Positions 9,914-18,660 are shown, numbered from the stretch's first letter. The stretch is 64,000 nucleotides of DNA from Parafrankia elaeagni (GCF_000374165.1 NZ_KB893671.1:186193-250192), one strand, 5' to 3'. The notes: a model not told the origin generated them from the letters alone. Translations and numbers: made by a program.

Positions 9914-10879
9914 TCAGCCTTCCTGGGTCTGGTTCTCGGCGGAGGGGGAGGCGAGCAGCTCGGCGTGGGCTGCGCCGGCGACTGCGAGATCGCCGATGCC
10001 GCTGCCGAGGGCCTTGAAGAGGGTGAGCCGGCACCCTGCGGGACGGGCGGTGCCCTCGGCGAGCAGCTGGCCCAGGGTGGTGACGGCGTCGAGGTCGACG
10101 TCGGCGGCGTGAAGCTCGGCCGCGGCGCGTCGGGCGTTGTCGCGGTCGTCGACCACGATCAATCCGGCCGCCTCGACGACGCCGGGCAGCAGCTCGCGGT
10201 GCGTGGGCAGGATGGCGCCGAGCGCGTTGAGGTGTACGCCGTCAGCGAGGTCGTCGAGGTCGAGGAACGGCTCTCGGGCGCGGGTCACCGCGGTGACGAT
10301 CGGTACGTCGCGCACGGTCTCCGTCACGCTGTCGTACACCGCGACCTTGAGCCCGAGTTCGGTGTGAACCCGCTCCGCGAAGGCGCGCCGGTGGTCGGCG
10401 TCGCGGCTCCAGATCCGGACCTCGTTCAGCGAGCGGACCTCCGCGACGGCGCGGACCTGGTGCATCGCCTGTCGTCCGGTGCCGAGCACCGCCAGCCGGT
10501 CGGCGTCCGGTGCGGTCAGTGCGTCGGTGACGAGAGCGGCGGTGCCGGAGGTGCGCAGCATTCCGAGCGCTCCCGCAGCCATGGCGGCGCACGCCGCGCC
10601 ACGGTCGGTGTCGAAGAGCGTCAGCAGGGCTTCGGCGCCGCGGGGGGTGTTCACCCAGTACTTGAAGGCCAGTCGTTGCGCGACCAGGTCGACGGCCCCG
10701 AGGGCGTGAGCGCTGCTCACCCCGGAGTCGGGAAGATCCTCCCACTGCAGCATCGTCTTCGGGACAGCCATCGCCTTACCCTCGTGCGCGGCGATGAACG
10801 CGGCGCGCAGGGCGGTGAGGGCGGCGGGCACGGGGACGGAGGCCTCAACCTGCGCGTCATCGTACTGCGGGAGGCTCAT
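9914..10879 (-). CDS. Ornithine cyclodeaminase / mu-crystallin family oxidoreductase
   Basis: A 321-residue NAD(P)-dependent protein. The Rossmann motif is LAVLGTGRQAMHQVRAV (about residues 121-137), preceded by the family region KYWVNTPRGAEALLTLFD. This family includes ornithine cyclodeaminase, alanine dehydrogenase, ketimine reductase and pyrroline-2-carboxylate reductase, and substrate cannot be assigned from sequence. The start ATG at 10877-10879 has GAAGGAG upstream. It is the first gene of the leftward unit, divergent from the LysR regulator. Its presence suggests the pathway handles an amino acid, imine or N-heterocycle somewhere, which is not obvious from the P450/dioxygenase half. 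Confidence 0.86.
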   Translation of the reverse strand: MSLPQYDDAQVEASVPVPAALTALRAAFIAAHEGKAMAVPKTMLQWEDLPDSGVSSAHALGAVDLVAQRLAFKYWVNTPRGAEALLTLFDTDRGAACAAMAAGALGMLRTSGTAALVTDALTAPDADRLAVLGTGRQAMHQVRAVAEVRSLNEVRIWSRDADHRRAFAERVHTELGLKVAVYDSVTETVRDVPIVTAVTRAREPFLDLDDLADGVHLNALGAILPTHRELLPGVVEAAGLIVVDDRDNARRAAAELHAADVDLDAVTTLGQLLAEGTARPAGCRLTLFKALGSGIGDLAVAGAAHAELLASPSAENQTQEG

Positions 10880-10956
10880 CGAGCTCCTTCGTGGGCGGTG
10901 GCTGTGACCGCTCTTACGCTGATCGCGGCCTACGCATAGACGCAAGTAGCAGTGTC

Positions 10957-10979
10957 GCGATGCGCGTATCACCGATCGC
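10957..10979. promoter_or_regulatory. Candidate LysR operator in the divergent promoter region
   Basis: The inverted repeat GCGAT-N13-ATCGC lies at 10957-10979 between the cyclodeaminase-like gene and the LysR gene, close upstream of the LysR ribosome binding site. LysR regulators typically bind a partly palindromic T-N11-A site in such divergent regions. The match in spacing is imperfect, so this is only a candidate. Confidence 0.4.
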
Positions 10980-10992
10980 TTATGGAGGCGCG

Positions 10993-11928
10993 ATGCAAAC
11001 CCAGCTATCGCTGCGCAGGCTCGAAGTGTTCTGTCTCGTCGTCGAGGAGTGCAGCGTGACTCGGGCGGCGGAGGCGCTGCTCGTGGCGCAGCCCGCGGTC
11101 TCCGCGCAGCTGCGGGCGCTTGAGGCGTGGGTCGGGGCGCCGATGTTCCAGCGCCAGGGCAACCGGCTGGTCCTCACCGAGGCCGGTGAACGGACCCACC
11201 GCTGGGCGAGCGGAGTGCTGGCCGGTGCGGCGGCGGTGCGACGAGAGGTGGGCGACCTCGCCGGAGGCGAGACCGGGCGGGTCGTGGTGTTCTCCAGCCT
11301 GGCCGTCGGGACGTACGTCGTGCCGCCCGTGCTGGCGCGGCTGGGCCGCGAGCGCCCGCGGGCAGACATCACCGTCGCGACCTCGCGGCCGGACGAGGTG
11401 GTGCATGCGGTCGAGAGCGGCGAGTGCGACCTGGCGGTCCTCAACTGGGACCAACGGCCGCTGCCAGAAACGGTCGACCTCGAGCGGCTGGCGACGGTTC
11501 CGCTAGGGGTCTACGTCTCGCCGGAGCTTGTGGAGCGGGGGGCCGCGCTGAGCGTCGCCGAGGCGATGGCGCTCCCGCTGGTCGGTGCGCCCGGCAACGT
11601 CGTCTACCAGCGCAACCTGGAGAGCCAGCTTCGCGCCGCCGACCAGCCGGTGCCGCACTTCGTGCTGCGGCTCGGCCACGCCGAGGCGATGAAGCGGGCG
11701 GCGGTGACCAACGGCTGGGGGCTCATCGCCCCGTCGTACGCCGTCGACGTCGAGGTCGCCGACGGTCGCCTGCATCGCCTCGACCTTCCCGACCTCGATC
11801 TGAGCGAGGAGATCGTGCTCCTCCGCCGCCACGACAAGCTCTGGTCGCCCCTGCAGCAGGCGGCCGTCGCCGCCCTTCGCTCGGAGGTGCCGGACGCCGT
11901 CACCGACAGCAGCGAAGGCGGCTCATAA
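10993..11928 (+). CDS. LysR family transcriptional regulator
   Basis: A 311-residue regulator with an N-terminal winged helix-turn-helix (about residues 5-64, containing SVTRAAEALLVAQPAVSAQLR) and a C-terminal periplasmic-binding-protein-like effector domain (about 90-295). The ATG at 10993 has GGAGG five bases upstream; longer in-frame starts exist but lack one. Its position between two divergent catabolic units strongly suggests that it controls both, with a pathway substrate or intermediate as inducer. That assignment follows the general habit of LysR regulators and is not shown by the sequence. Confidence 0.93.
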   Translation: MQTQLSLRRLEVFCLVVEECSVTRAAEALLVAQPAVSAQLRALEAWVGAPMFQRQGNRLVLTEAGERTHRWASGVLAGAAAVRREVGDLAGGETGRVVVFSSLAVGTYVVPPVLARLGRERPRADITVATSRPDEVVHAVESGECDLAVLNWDQRPLPETVDLERLATVPLGVYVSPELVERGAALSVAEAMALPLVGAPGNVVYQRNLESQLRAADQPVPHFVLRLGHAEAMKRAAVTNGWGLIAPSYAVDVEVADGRLHRLDLPDLDLSEEIVLLRRHDKLWSPLQQAAVAALRSEVPDAVTDSSEGGS

Positions 11929-12034
11929 CGAATCCGTGATGGGCGGATCGGACTACTTGTCTTGGATTGATGTGACGTCCGCAACCTAACGTGACGGCCA
12001 CCACGTAAACCCGCCCCAGACAGGAGTCCCGGCC

Positions 12035-13147
12035 ATGACCACCCACGCCAACGACACTCGGGTCGCCCTCGTCGACTCGCGCACGGACGGTCGTGCCCCC
12101 CGTGAGATGTGGGCACCGATGAAGCTCGGCGCGGCCGAGATCGAGAACCAGTTCGCCGCCCTCGAGGACGGCAGCCCCGACGTGCGCGGCCGACGCGAGG
12201 CGCTGGTCGTCCACCCGCAGGCGCCGACCGGCGTCCGCGGTCTCGCGCCGGCCACGCAGGTCGCCCTCGGCGTCCTGCTCCCAGGCGAGTCGAGCGTGAC
12301 CACCCGCGACAACACCAACGGGCTCGGGATGGCCCTGGCCGGCCACGGCAGCGTCACGATCGGGGACCGCACCATCGACCTGGTGCAGCAGGACGTGTGG
12401 ACCAAGCCCACCATGCGGTTGGAGACCTTCCGCAATACCGGCTCCGTCCCGTTCCGCTACATCCGCTACTCCAACGCCGCGCTGCTGGAGTCGATCTCGG
12501 CGTTCTACGAGGACTTCGGCGGCAACGATGCAGCCGCTGCCGAAGAGATCGTCGAGGAGAACCGCAAGCGGGCCAAGGACCTCGTCCCTCCGATCCCCGT
12601 GGGCGGTGACGGTGGCCAGCTGCTGCCCTACGAGGCGATCATCGACATCGACGAGGTGCCCGACAACCCGCTCCACTTCCCCTGGGCCCAGGTACGCGCG
12701 GAGCTCGGCGGCGTGGAGTCGCTGAAGACCGGCTACAACGGACGGCCGCTCGTGGTGCTCTACAACCCCGCCACGGGGCGGCTCAACGGAACGGCGCCGT
12801 CGTTCTTCGCCACCATCCTCTCGGTCGGCGGCGCTTTCGCCGGCCCGACCCACCGGCACATGAGCTCGGCGATCAACTACCACTTCGCCGGCCGCGGCTG
12901 GTCGGTGGTGGAAGGCCAGCGGTTCGACTGGGAGGCCGGCGACCTGATGCTCTCGGCCCCCGGCTGGGGCGCGCACGGACACACCATCAGCACAGAGGGC
13001 GCCCAGGTGCTCACGGTCCAGGACCACCCGCTGCACACCTCGACAGGCTCCCTGGTCTGGCAGGAGGACATCGAGAACGGCGAGATTCTCACCCTCGGCT
13101 CCCAGGTCGGGTTCCAGACCAACCTCGCCGACTACGCCGGGCGATGA
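12035..13147 (+). CDS. Bicupin dioxygenase-like protein (gentisate / 1-hydroxy-2-naphthoate dioxygenase-like)
   Basis: A 370-residue two-cupin protein. The layout resembles ring-cleaving extradiol dioxygenases of the gentisate and 1-hydroxy-2-naphthoate type. In the N-terminal cupin (about residues 75-150) I see no HxH pair (GESSVTTRDNTNGLGMALAG). In the C-terminal cupin the metal ligands are evident: His273 and His275 in THRHMSSAINYH and His314/His316 in WGAHGHTI. This is the reverse of what is known for gentisate dioxygenases, where the N-terminal cupin holds the iron. The ATG overlaps nothing upstream; the stop TGA overlaps the ATG of the ligase gene (ATGA). Ring cleavage is inferred; a binding or isomerising cupin is possible. 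Confidence 0.75.
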   Translation: MTTHANDTRVALVDSRTDGRAPREMWAPMKLGAAEIENQFAALEDGSPDVRGRREALVVHPQAPTGVRGLAPATQVALGVLLPGESSVTTRDNTNGLGMALAGHGSVTIGDRTIDLVQQDVWTKPTMRLETFRNTGSVPFRYIRYSNAALLESISAFYEDFGGNDAAAAEEIVEENRKRAKDLVPPIPVGGDGGQLLPYEAIIDIDEVPDNPLHFPWAQVRAELGGVESLKTGYNGRPLVVLYNPATGRLNGTAPSFFATILSVGGAFAGPTHRHMSSAINYHFAGRGWSVVEGQRFDWEAGDLMLSAPGWGAHGHTISTEGAQVLTVQDHPLHTSTGSLVWQEDIENGEILTLGSQVGFQTNLADYAGR

Positions 13148-14715
13148 GTTCTCCACTGCGGAGCCCGCACCCCGACGTGGTGGTCCCCGACCGGTCGCTG
13201 ATCGACCACCTGCTCGGTGACCTCGGCGAGGACGCCGATCGCACAGCCCTGGTCGACGGTGCGCGCAGCCTCACATTCCGGGAACTGCGGGCGCTCGTCG
13301 ACAGTGCCGCGACCGGTCTCGCCGCGCGCGTCGGTCCGGGCGAGGTCGCCGCGCTGGTCGCTCCGAACTCGATCGGCTTCGTCGTCGCGTTTCTCGGGGC
13401 GCTGCGTGCCGGGGTCACGGTGACCCCGGTCAACGTGCTCGCCACCGCCGACGAAGTCGCGCGCCAGGTCACCGACTCGGGGGCGCAGGTGGTGCTGGCC
13501 AGCGGGGCGTACAGCAGCACCGCGCTCGAGGCGGTCGAGCTGGCCGGTCCGGGCCCGGGTGCGGCCGTGGTGCTGGAGGACGCACTCGCCGACTGGTCCA
13601 GCCTTCCGGCGTACGTCGGAGAGCCGGTCACCGCACCCGCAACCCATCTCGCCGTGCTTCCCTACTCCTCGGGCACCACCGGCCGGCCCAAGGGCGTGAT
13701 GCTCACCCACCGCAACCTGGTCGCCAACCTCGCCCAGATCGAGGAGCTCCTCGCGGTCGGACGAGAGTCGGTGCTGCTGGGAGTCCTGCCGTTCTCGCAC
13801 ATCTACGGCATGACCGTGGTCCTGCACCTCGCGCTGCGCCGCCGGGCGACGCTCGTCGTCGTCCCGCGCTTCGACCTCGAAGCCGTCCTCGGGCTGGTCG
13901 AGCAGCACCGGATGACCCATCTGTTCGTCGCACCGCCGGTCGTCCTGGCCCTCGCCAAGTCTCCCGAGGTCGATGCCCACGACCTCTCCTCGGTCGCTGT
14001 GGTCCTCTCGGGTGCCGCACCCCTCGACGAGGCCCTCGCCTCCGCGGTCGCCGACCGGCTCGACTGCCAGGTACGGCAGGCCTACGGGATGAGCGAGATG
14101 AGCCCGGTCAGCCACCTCGCACCCGTCTCCGCCCACCTGCCGGCCTCCTCGGTCGGCTGGACCGTTCCCAACATGAGCATCCGGCTCGTCGACGTCGCCA
14201 CCGGCGCGGACATCGAGCCGCCCACCGAAGGTGTGAGCACCCCGGGCGAGCTGTGCTGCTCGGGCCCCAACGTGATGGCCGGCTACCTCGGCAACGAGGC
14301 CGAGACCCGCGACAGCATCGACGAGCTGGGCTACCTGCACACCGGCGACATCGCCACGGTCTCGGCCGACGGGGTCGTCAGGATCGTCGACCGGCTCAAG
14401 GAGCTCATCAAGTACAAGGGATACCAGGTCGCCCCGGCCGAGCTCGAGGGGCTGCTGCTCGGCCACCCCGACATCGCGGACGCCGCGGTCGTCGGCATCG
14501 CGCAGGGCACCACCGGCGACGAGTGGCCCAAGGCCTTCGTCGTCCCGAGCGCCGGCGCCAGCCTCGACGCCGAGCAGGTCATCACGTACGTCGCCGATCG
14601 TGTCGCGCCGTACAAGAAGGTCCGGATCGTCGAGTTCGTCGACGCCATCCCCAAGTCCGCGAGCGGCAAGATCCTGCGCCGCGAGCTGCGCACGCCAGCA
14701 CCCGCAACCATCTGA
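13144..14715 (+). CDS. Acyl-CoA / aryl-CoA ligase (AMP-forming, 4-coumarate-CoA ligase-like)
   Basis: A 523-residue member of the adenylate-forming superfamily expected to activate a carboxylic acid with ATP and CoA. Motif A3 is YSSGTTGRPKGVMLTH (about residues 178-193), A5 is QAYGMSEMSPVSH, the Asp loop is ELGYLHTGDIATV and the catalytic A10 lysine is in PKSASGKILRREL near the C-terminus. Length and domain order match 4-coumarate- or fatty-acid-CoA ligases. It overlaps the cupin gene by four bases, so translation is probably coupled. The aromatic context makes an aryl carboxylate a plausible substrate, but this cannot be read from the sequence. Confidence 0.92.
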   Translation: MSSPLRSPHPDVVVPDRSLIDHLLGDLGEDADRTALVDGARSLTFRELRALVDSAATGLAARVGPGEVAALVAPNSIGFVVAFLGALRAGVTVTPVNVLATADEVARQVTDSGAQVVLASGAYSSTALEAVELAGPGPGAAVVLEDALADWSSLPAYVGEPVTAPATHLAVLPYSSGTTGRPKGVMLTHRNLVANLAQIEELLAVGRESVLLGVLPFSHIYGMTVVLHLALRRRATLVVVPRFDLEAVLGLVEQHRMTHLFVAPPVVLALAKSPEVDAHDLSSVAVVLSGAAPLDEALASAVADRLDCQVRQAYGMSEMSPVSHLAPVSAHLPASSVGWTVPNMSIRLVDVATGADIEPPTEGVSTPGELCCSGPNVMAGYLGNEAETRDSIDELGYLHTGDIATVSADGVVRIVDRLKELIKYKGYQVAPAELEGLLLGHPDIADAAVVGIAQGTTGDEWPKAFVVPSAGASLDAEQVITYVADRVAPYKKVRIVEFVDAIPKSASGKILRRELRTPAPATI

Positions 14716-14759
14716 ACCACGTGAATCGCCGACCCCTCCCGAACGAGAGCGAGCCAACA

Positions 14760-15995
14760 ATGACCACGGACGCCGCCGCCTTCCCCATCGACCTCTTCGA
14801 CCAGGGCTTCCTGGCCGGCGACCGCACCGAGCCCTACCGGCAGTTGCGTGATACCGGCGCCGTCCTGCCCCTGACCCTCGGCCCGGGCGAGCCGGCCCGG
14901 GTCCTGAGCAACCATGCCGACGTTCGTGCGGTCCTGCGGTTACCCAGGGGACGCGTGCAACCCCTGGGCTCCGTCGCGCCACCATGGCTCACCGGCCCCG
15001 CACTCGAGCGGCTGCGCGCCAACCTGGTCCAGGTCGACGACCCCGACCACGCCCGCCTCCGCAACGTCGTGGGCCCGATGTTCATCCCCCGCCGCGTTGA
15101 GCAGTTCCGCGAGCTCGCCGTCGAGTCGGTCGCGAGGGCGATCGCCAACGTCCAGGCCAAGGACGGGGTCGTCGACGCGGTGCAGGACCTCGGCGTCGAC
15201 ATCCCCCGCGGCGTCATCTGCCGCTTCCTCGGCATCCCGGAGGACGACTGGCACCGGCTCACCGAACAGGTCCACACCTTCCTCCTCATCTTCTCCCCGG
15301 CCCCGCTCACCGAGGAGCAGCAAGGGCTGCTCAACGGCGCCACCCAGTTCTTCTTCGACTACTTCGACGCGTTCCTGGACAGCCGGCCGCGCGCGGAGCA
15401 CAGCCCCTTCGCCCAGCTGTTGCTCGACGCCGAGAGCGCCGGTGACCTCAGCCACGTCGAGGTCCTGTCGCTGATGCACACCATCCTCGACGCCGGCTAC
15501 GAGACCACCCGCACCTCCATCTCCAACCTTGTGGAGCTCCTGGTCCAGCAGCCCGAGGTGCTCGAGGAGCTCCGTGCCGTTCCCGACCTGGTGCCCGCGG
15601 CGGTCGAGGAGCTCCTGCGGTTCCGGACCCCGCTGCACGTGCGCGAGCGCTACCTCGTCGAGGAGTTCGAAGCCTCCGATGGCACCGTGCTCCCCGCCGG
15701 CACCCGCGCCATCGTCATGATCGCGGCCGCCAACCGCGACCCCGCCGAGTTCGCCGACCCGGACCGGTTCGACCTGCACCGCGGGAACGCCTCCGGACAC
15801 CTCGCCTTCGGCGGCGGGATGCACCACTGCCTCGGAGCGCCGATCGCGCGGATCCAGGTGCAGGAGACCCTGCGCGGGATCCTCGCCAACTTCGACTCCG
15901 TCGAGCAGCGCGAGCCGGGCCAGCGATTCCCCGATCTGATCTTCCCGGCCCTGACCACACTGCCGGTCACACTGCACCCCCGGCCGGCCTCGTGA
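14760..15995 (+). CDS. Cytochrome P450
   Basis: A 411-residue soluble bacterial P450 monooxygenase. The I-helix oxygen motif is AGYETT (245-250), the ExxR pair is Glu284-Arg287, and the heme loop is FGGGMHHCLG (350-359) with the thiolate ligand Cys357. No membrane anchor is present. The ATG at 14760 follows a purine-rich stretch, 44 bases after the ligase stop. Its stop overlaps the start of a phthalate-dioxygenase-type reductase gene, which should provide its electrons. Likely jobs are hydroxylation or O-dealkylation of the pathway substrate; the substrate is not known. Confidence 0.95.
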   Translation: MTTDAAAFPIDLFDQGFLAGDRTEPYRQLRDTGAVLPLTLGPGEPARVLSNHADVRAVLRLPRGRVQPLGSVAPPWLTGPALERLRANLVQVDDPDHARLRNVVGPMFIPRRVEQFRELAVESVARAIANVQAKDGVVDAVQDLGVDIPRGVICRFLGIPEDDWHRLTEQVHTFLLIFSPAPLTEEQQGLLNGATQFFFDYFDAFLDSRPRAEHSPFAQLLLDAESAGDLSHVEVLSLMHTILDAGYETTRTSISNLVELLVQQPEVLEELRAVPDLVPAAVEELLRFRTPLHVRERYLVEEFEASDGTVLPAGTRAIVMIAAANRDPAEFADPDRFDLHRGNASGHLAFGGGMHHCLGAPIARIQVQETLRGILANFDSVEQREPGQRFPDLIFPALTTLPVTLHPRPAS

Positions 15996-16933
15996 CCTCC
16001 AAGAACACCGGCCTCACCCTGCGGGTGGCCGCCAAGGTCCAGGTCTCCGACGACGTCGTGCAACTCACTCTGACGGGCGCCACCCCGCTCCCGCCCTGGG
16101 AACCCGGGGCCCACATCGACGTCGAGTGCGGCGAGCACCGCCGTCAGTACTCGCTGTGCGGGAACCCCCACGCCCGCGATCATTACCGCATCGCGGTGCT
16201 CCGCGAGCCCAGGGGCCGCGGCGGCTCGGCGTACCTCCACGACTGCGTGAGCACCACCGACCGGCTGCAGGTCTCTTTGCCACGCAACACCTTCGCCCTC
16301 GTGCCGGCCGGGCGCTACGTCTTCATCGCCGGCGGCATCGGCATCACCCCGATCCTTCCGATGGTCGCCGAGGCCGAGCGCCAGGGCGCCGAGTGGACGC
16401 TCATGTACGGGGGTCGTACCCGCGCTGCGATGGCGTTCCTCGACGAGCTCGCGGCGTACGGCGACCGCGTGACCATCCATCCGCAGGACGAAGCCGGACT
16501 GCTCCCCGTCACCGACCTCCTGGCTGAGCCGGTTGCCGGGACGCGGGTCTACTGTTGTGGCCCGGCGCCGCTCCTCGACGCCGTCGTCCGGCTCAGCTCG
16601 GGGTGGCCAGCCGGGTCGCTGCACGTGGAGCACTTCAGCCCCACGGAGCTCGACGCGGAGGCCGAACGCGGCTTCGACGTACGCCTGGCCGGCAGCGGAG
16701 CCACCCATCACGTCCCGAGCGACCGGACCATCCTCGAGGTGCTGGCCGAGGCCGGCGTACCGGTCGGCTCGTCGTGCGAGGTGGGCAACTGTGGCACGTG
16801 CGAGACCGTCGTGTTGGAGGGCGTGCCCGACCACCGAGACGCCGTCCTGACGCCGGATGAGAGAGCCGAGGGCCGCTACATGATGCTGTGCGTGTCCCGC
16901 TCACTATCGGACACGCTGGTCCTCGACATCTGA
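15992..16933 (+). CDS. Phthalate-dioxygenase-type reductase (FMN, NADH, C-terminal 2Fe-2S)
   Basis: A 313-residue electron-transfer flavoprotein. The flavin segment is RQYSLCGNP (51-59), the pyridine-nucleotide segment is FIAGGIGITPILPM (111-124) with YCCGPAPLL (187-195), and the plant-type ferredoxin domain at the C-terminus has Cys262, Cys267, Cys270 and Cys300 in the C-x4-C-x2-C-x29-C pattern. This FMN-NADH-2Fe-2S order is that of PDR and VanB. The GTG at 15992 overlaps the P450 stop (GTGA), so it is almost certainly the dedicated P450 reductase. A similar reductase is fused to the P450 in P450RhF-type enzymes; here the parts are separate. Confidence 0.93.
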   Translation: MTSKNTGLTLRVAAKVQVSDDVVQLTLTGATPLPPWEPGAHIDVECGEHRRQYSLCGNPHARDHYRIAVLREPRGRGGSAYLHDCVSTTDRLQVSLPRNTFALVPAGRYVFIAGGIGITPILPMVAEAERQGAEWTLMYGGRTRAAMAFLDELAAYGDRVTIHPQDEAGLLPVTDLLAEPVAGTRVYCCGPAPLLDAVVRLSSGWPAGSLHVEHFSPTELDAEAERGFDVRLAGSGATHHVPSDRTILEVLAEAGVPVGSSCEVGNCGTCETVVLEGVPDHRDAVLTPDERAEGRYMMLCVSRSLSDTLVLDI

Positions 16934-17055
16934 GTCTCCGCGCCCGTCGCGTCTCGAGCGGCGATCTTCCCATGGCGCTCGTCGAACAGATGCACTCAGG
17001 CGAGCGTCGATCACGGCCGCCGCACCCCTAGTCGTCCTCAAGCTCGGAGGAGCCG

Positions 17056-18429
17056 ATGATCGAACCACTCGAAAGTGGCCACCCCCAGGACCACGAGGAC
17101 GCCGAGATCGGCGAAGCCCGTGCCGTCGTCGACGCGGCCGTCCGGGAGGCCGCGGCCGCGGCGCAGCACTGGCGACACCTGGCGTCGTTCGACCGCGGCC
17201 GCGTCCTCATGTCCATCGCCCGCCGGATCGTCGCGGACCTCGACGATCTCGTCGCTCTCGAGCGCGCCGAAACCGGTAAACCGGCCCCGCTGGCGGCAGC
17301 CGAGATCATCGGGGCGGCTGAGTACTTCGAGTTCTACGCCTCGCTGGTCCACCTACCGATCGGTGCCGTTCTCGACGTGCGCCCCGATCTACACGTCTAC
17401 ACCGTGCGCGAGCCGTTCGGCGTCGTCGGAGTCATCACGCCCTGGAACCTGCCGCTGAACCAGGCCGCCCGTGCCTGCGCCCCCGCGCTCGCCGCCGGCA
17501 ACGTCGTGGTCGTCAAGCCCGCCGAGACCACGACGGGGACCACCGTCGCGCTCGCGCGCCTCGCCGTCGAGGAGGGGCTTCCTCCCGGCGTGCTGAACGT
17601 CGTCCTCGGCCCCGGATCCACCGTGGGCTCGGCGATCGTCGAGCACCCGCTGGTCCGCAAGGTCGCCTTCACCGGCTCTGTACTCGTTGGCCAGAAGATC
17701 GGCCGCATCGCCGCCGAGCGAATCCTGCCCCTCACCCTCGAGCTCGGCGGCAAGTCCGCCAACATCGTGTTCGCCGACGCCGATCTCGACTTCGCCGCCA
17801 CAGAAGCGGTCCGCGCCTTCACCGGGAAGGCCGGCCAGATCTGCTCGTCCGGCACTCGGCTGCTCGTCGAGCGCAACATCCACGACGAGTTCGTCGCCAA
17901 GGTCGTTGAAGCCGCGCGTCGCCAGCGTCCCGGGCACGAGCTCGGCCCGATGATCACCGACCAGCAGTTCGAGACCGTGCAGCACTACTTCCGGGTCGCC
18001 ACCGACGACGGCGCCGTGGCGGCCACCGGCGGCACCGTTGCACTTGAACCAGGCATGGCCGAGCAGCGCTTTGTCGAGCCCACCGTCTACACCGGTGTCA
18101 CCAGCGACATGCGCATCGCCCGCGAGGAGGTCTTCGGGCCGGTCCTGGCAGTCCTCCCGTTCGAGACCGAGGACGAGGCCGTCGCCATCGCCAACGACTC
18201 CGACTACGGACTGGTGGGTGGTGTGTTCACTGCCGACATCTCGCGAGCCTTCCGCGTCGCCAGGGCGATCGAGGCCGGCCAGGTGTACGTGAACTCCTGG
18301 TCCACGCAGTCGGTCCAGATGCCGTTCGGTGGCCACAAGGCGAGCGGATACGGGCGTGAGAAAGGCATCGAGGCGCTCGCCCACTACTCGCAGATGAAGA
18401 GCATCAGTGTGTACACGCCGTCGTCCTGA
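17056..18429 (+). CDS. NAD(P)-dependent aldehyde dehydrogenase
   Basis: A 457-residue aldehyde dehydrogenase with the active-site set Asn131 (ITPWNLPL), Lys154 (VVKPAETT), Glu229 (LELGGKSAN) and Cys263 (GQICSSGTR). The protein begins close to the alpha-helical region and lacks roughly the first 30-40 residues usual for the family; an in-frame TAG nine codons upstream rules out a longer form. GGAGGAGCCG precedes the ATG. It stands 122 bases after the reductase gene on the same strand and probably oxidises an aldehyde released by the aldolase or by P450 dealkylation to the acid used by the CoA ligase. That role is inference. Confidence 0.93.
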   Translation: MIEPLESGHPQDHEDAEIGEARAVVDAAVREAAAAAQHWRHLASFDRGRVLMSIARRIVADLDDLVALERAETGKPAPLAAAEIIGAAEYFEFYASLVHLPIGAVLDVRPDLHVYTVREPFGVVGVITPWNLPLNQAARACAPALAAGNVVVVKPAETTTGTTVALARLAVEEGLPPGVLNVVLGPGSTVGSAIVEHPLVRKVAFTGSVLVGQKIGRIAAERILPLTLELGGKSANIVFADADLDFAATEAVRAFTGKAGQICSSGTRLLVERNIHDEFVAKVVEAARRQRPGHELGPMITDQQFETVQHYFRVATDDGAVAATGGTVALEPGMAEQRFVEPTVYTGVTSDMRIAREEVFGPVLAVLPFETEDEAVAIANDSDYGLVGGVFTADISRAFRVARAIEAGQVYVNSWSTQSVQMPFGGHKASGYGREKGIEALAHYSQMKSISVYTPSS

Positions 18430-18634
18430 AACCGATGTCTGTCCGTGGACCGTCGCGGAACTCTCTATCTGACATGTCCTGATCGCTGCGAGTCCTCCAG
18501 CCGAGAACACGAAGGTTGGTCGGATGCGCTCGGGAACACCCAGACGCCTTCGGCCGGACCCGAGCGTCACGTACATGCTGCCCGACGTCGTCGCACTTGG
18601 CCCGGGGAGAGGAGGGGCCCCTCAGAAACAGGAC
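18430..18634. other. Gene-poor right border of the accessory block
   Basis: I see no supported gene between the aldehyde dehydrogenase stop and the palindrome before the tRNAs. Short open frames here read through the neighbouring tRNA and encode peptides such as GDTGIEPVTS, a well-known artefact of tRNA-flanking sequence. Confidence 0.5.
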
Positions 18635-18660
18635 AGGAGCGGCCAGATCTGGCCGCTCCT
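18635..18660. terminator. Perfect 26-bp palindrome, bidirectional terminator-like
   Basis: AGGAGCGGCCAGA and its exact reverse complement form a perfect hairpin at 18635-18660. It lies between the aldehyde dehydrogenase gene (plus strand) and the tRNA cluster (minus strand), where a terminator for both is expected. The tail is TTGTTCCCCG, duplicated as TGTTCCCCGATTGTTCCCCG, not a true T-run. Confidence 0.6.

Noticed and set aside
9914-10879. Assignment as a true ornithine cyclodeaminase
   Set aside because: No arginine or proline metabolism genes are near and the family is functionally broad, so only the family name was used.
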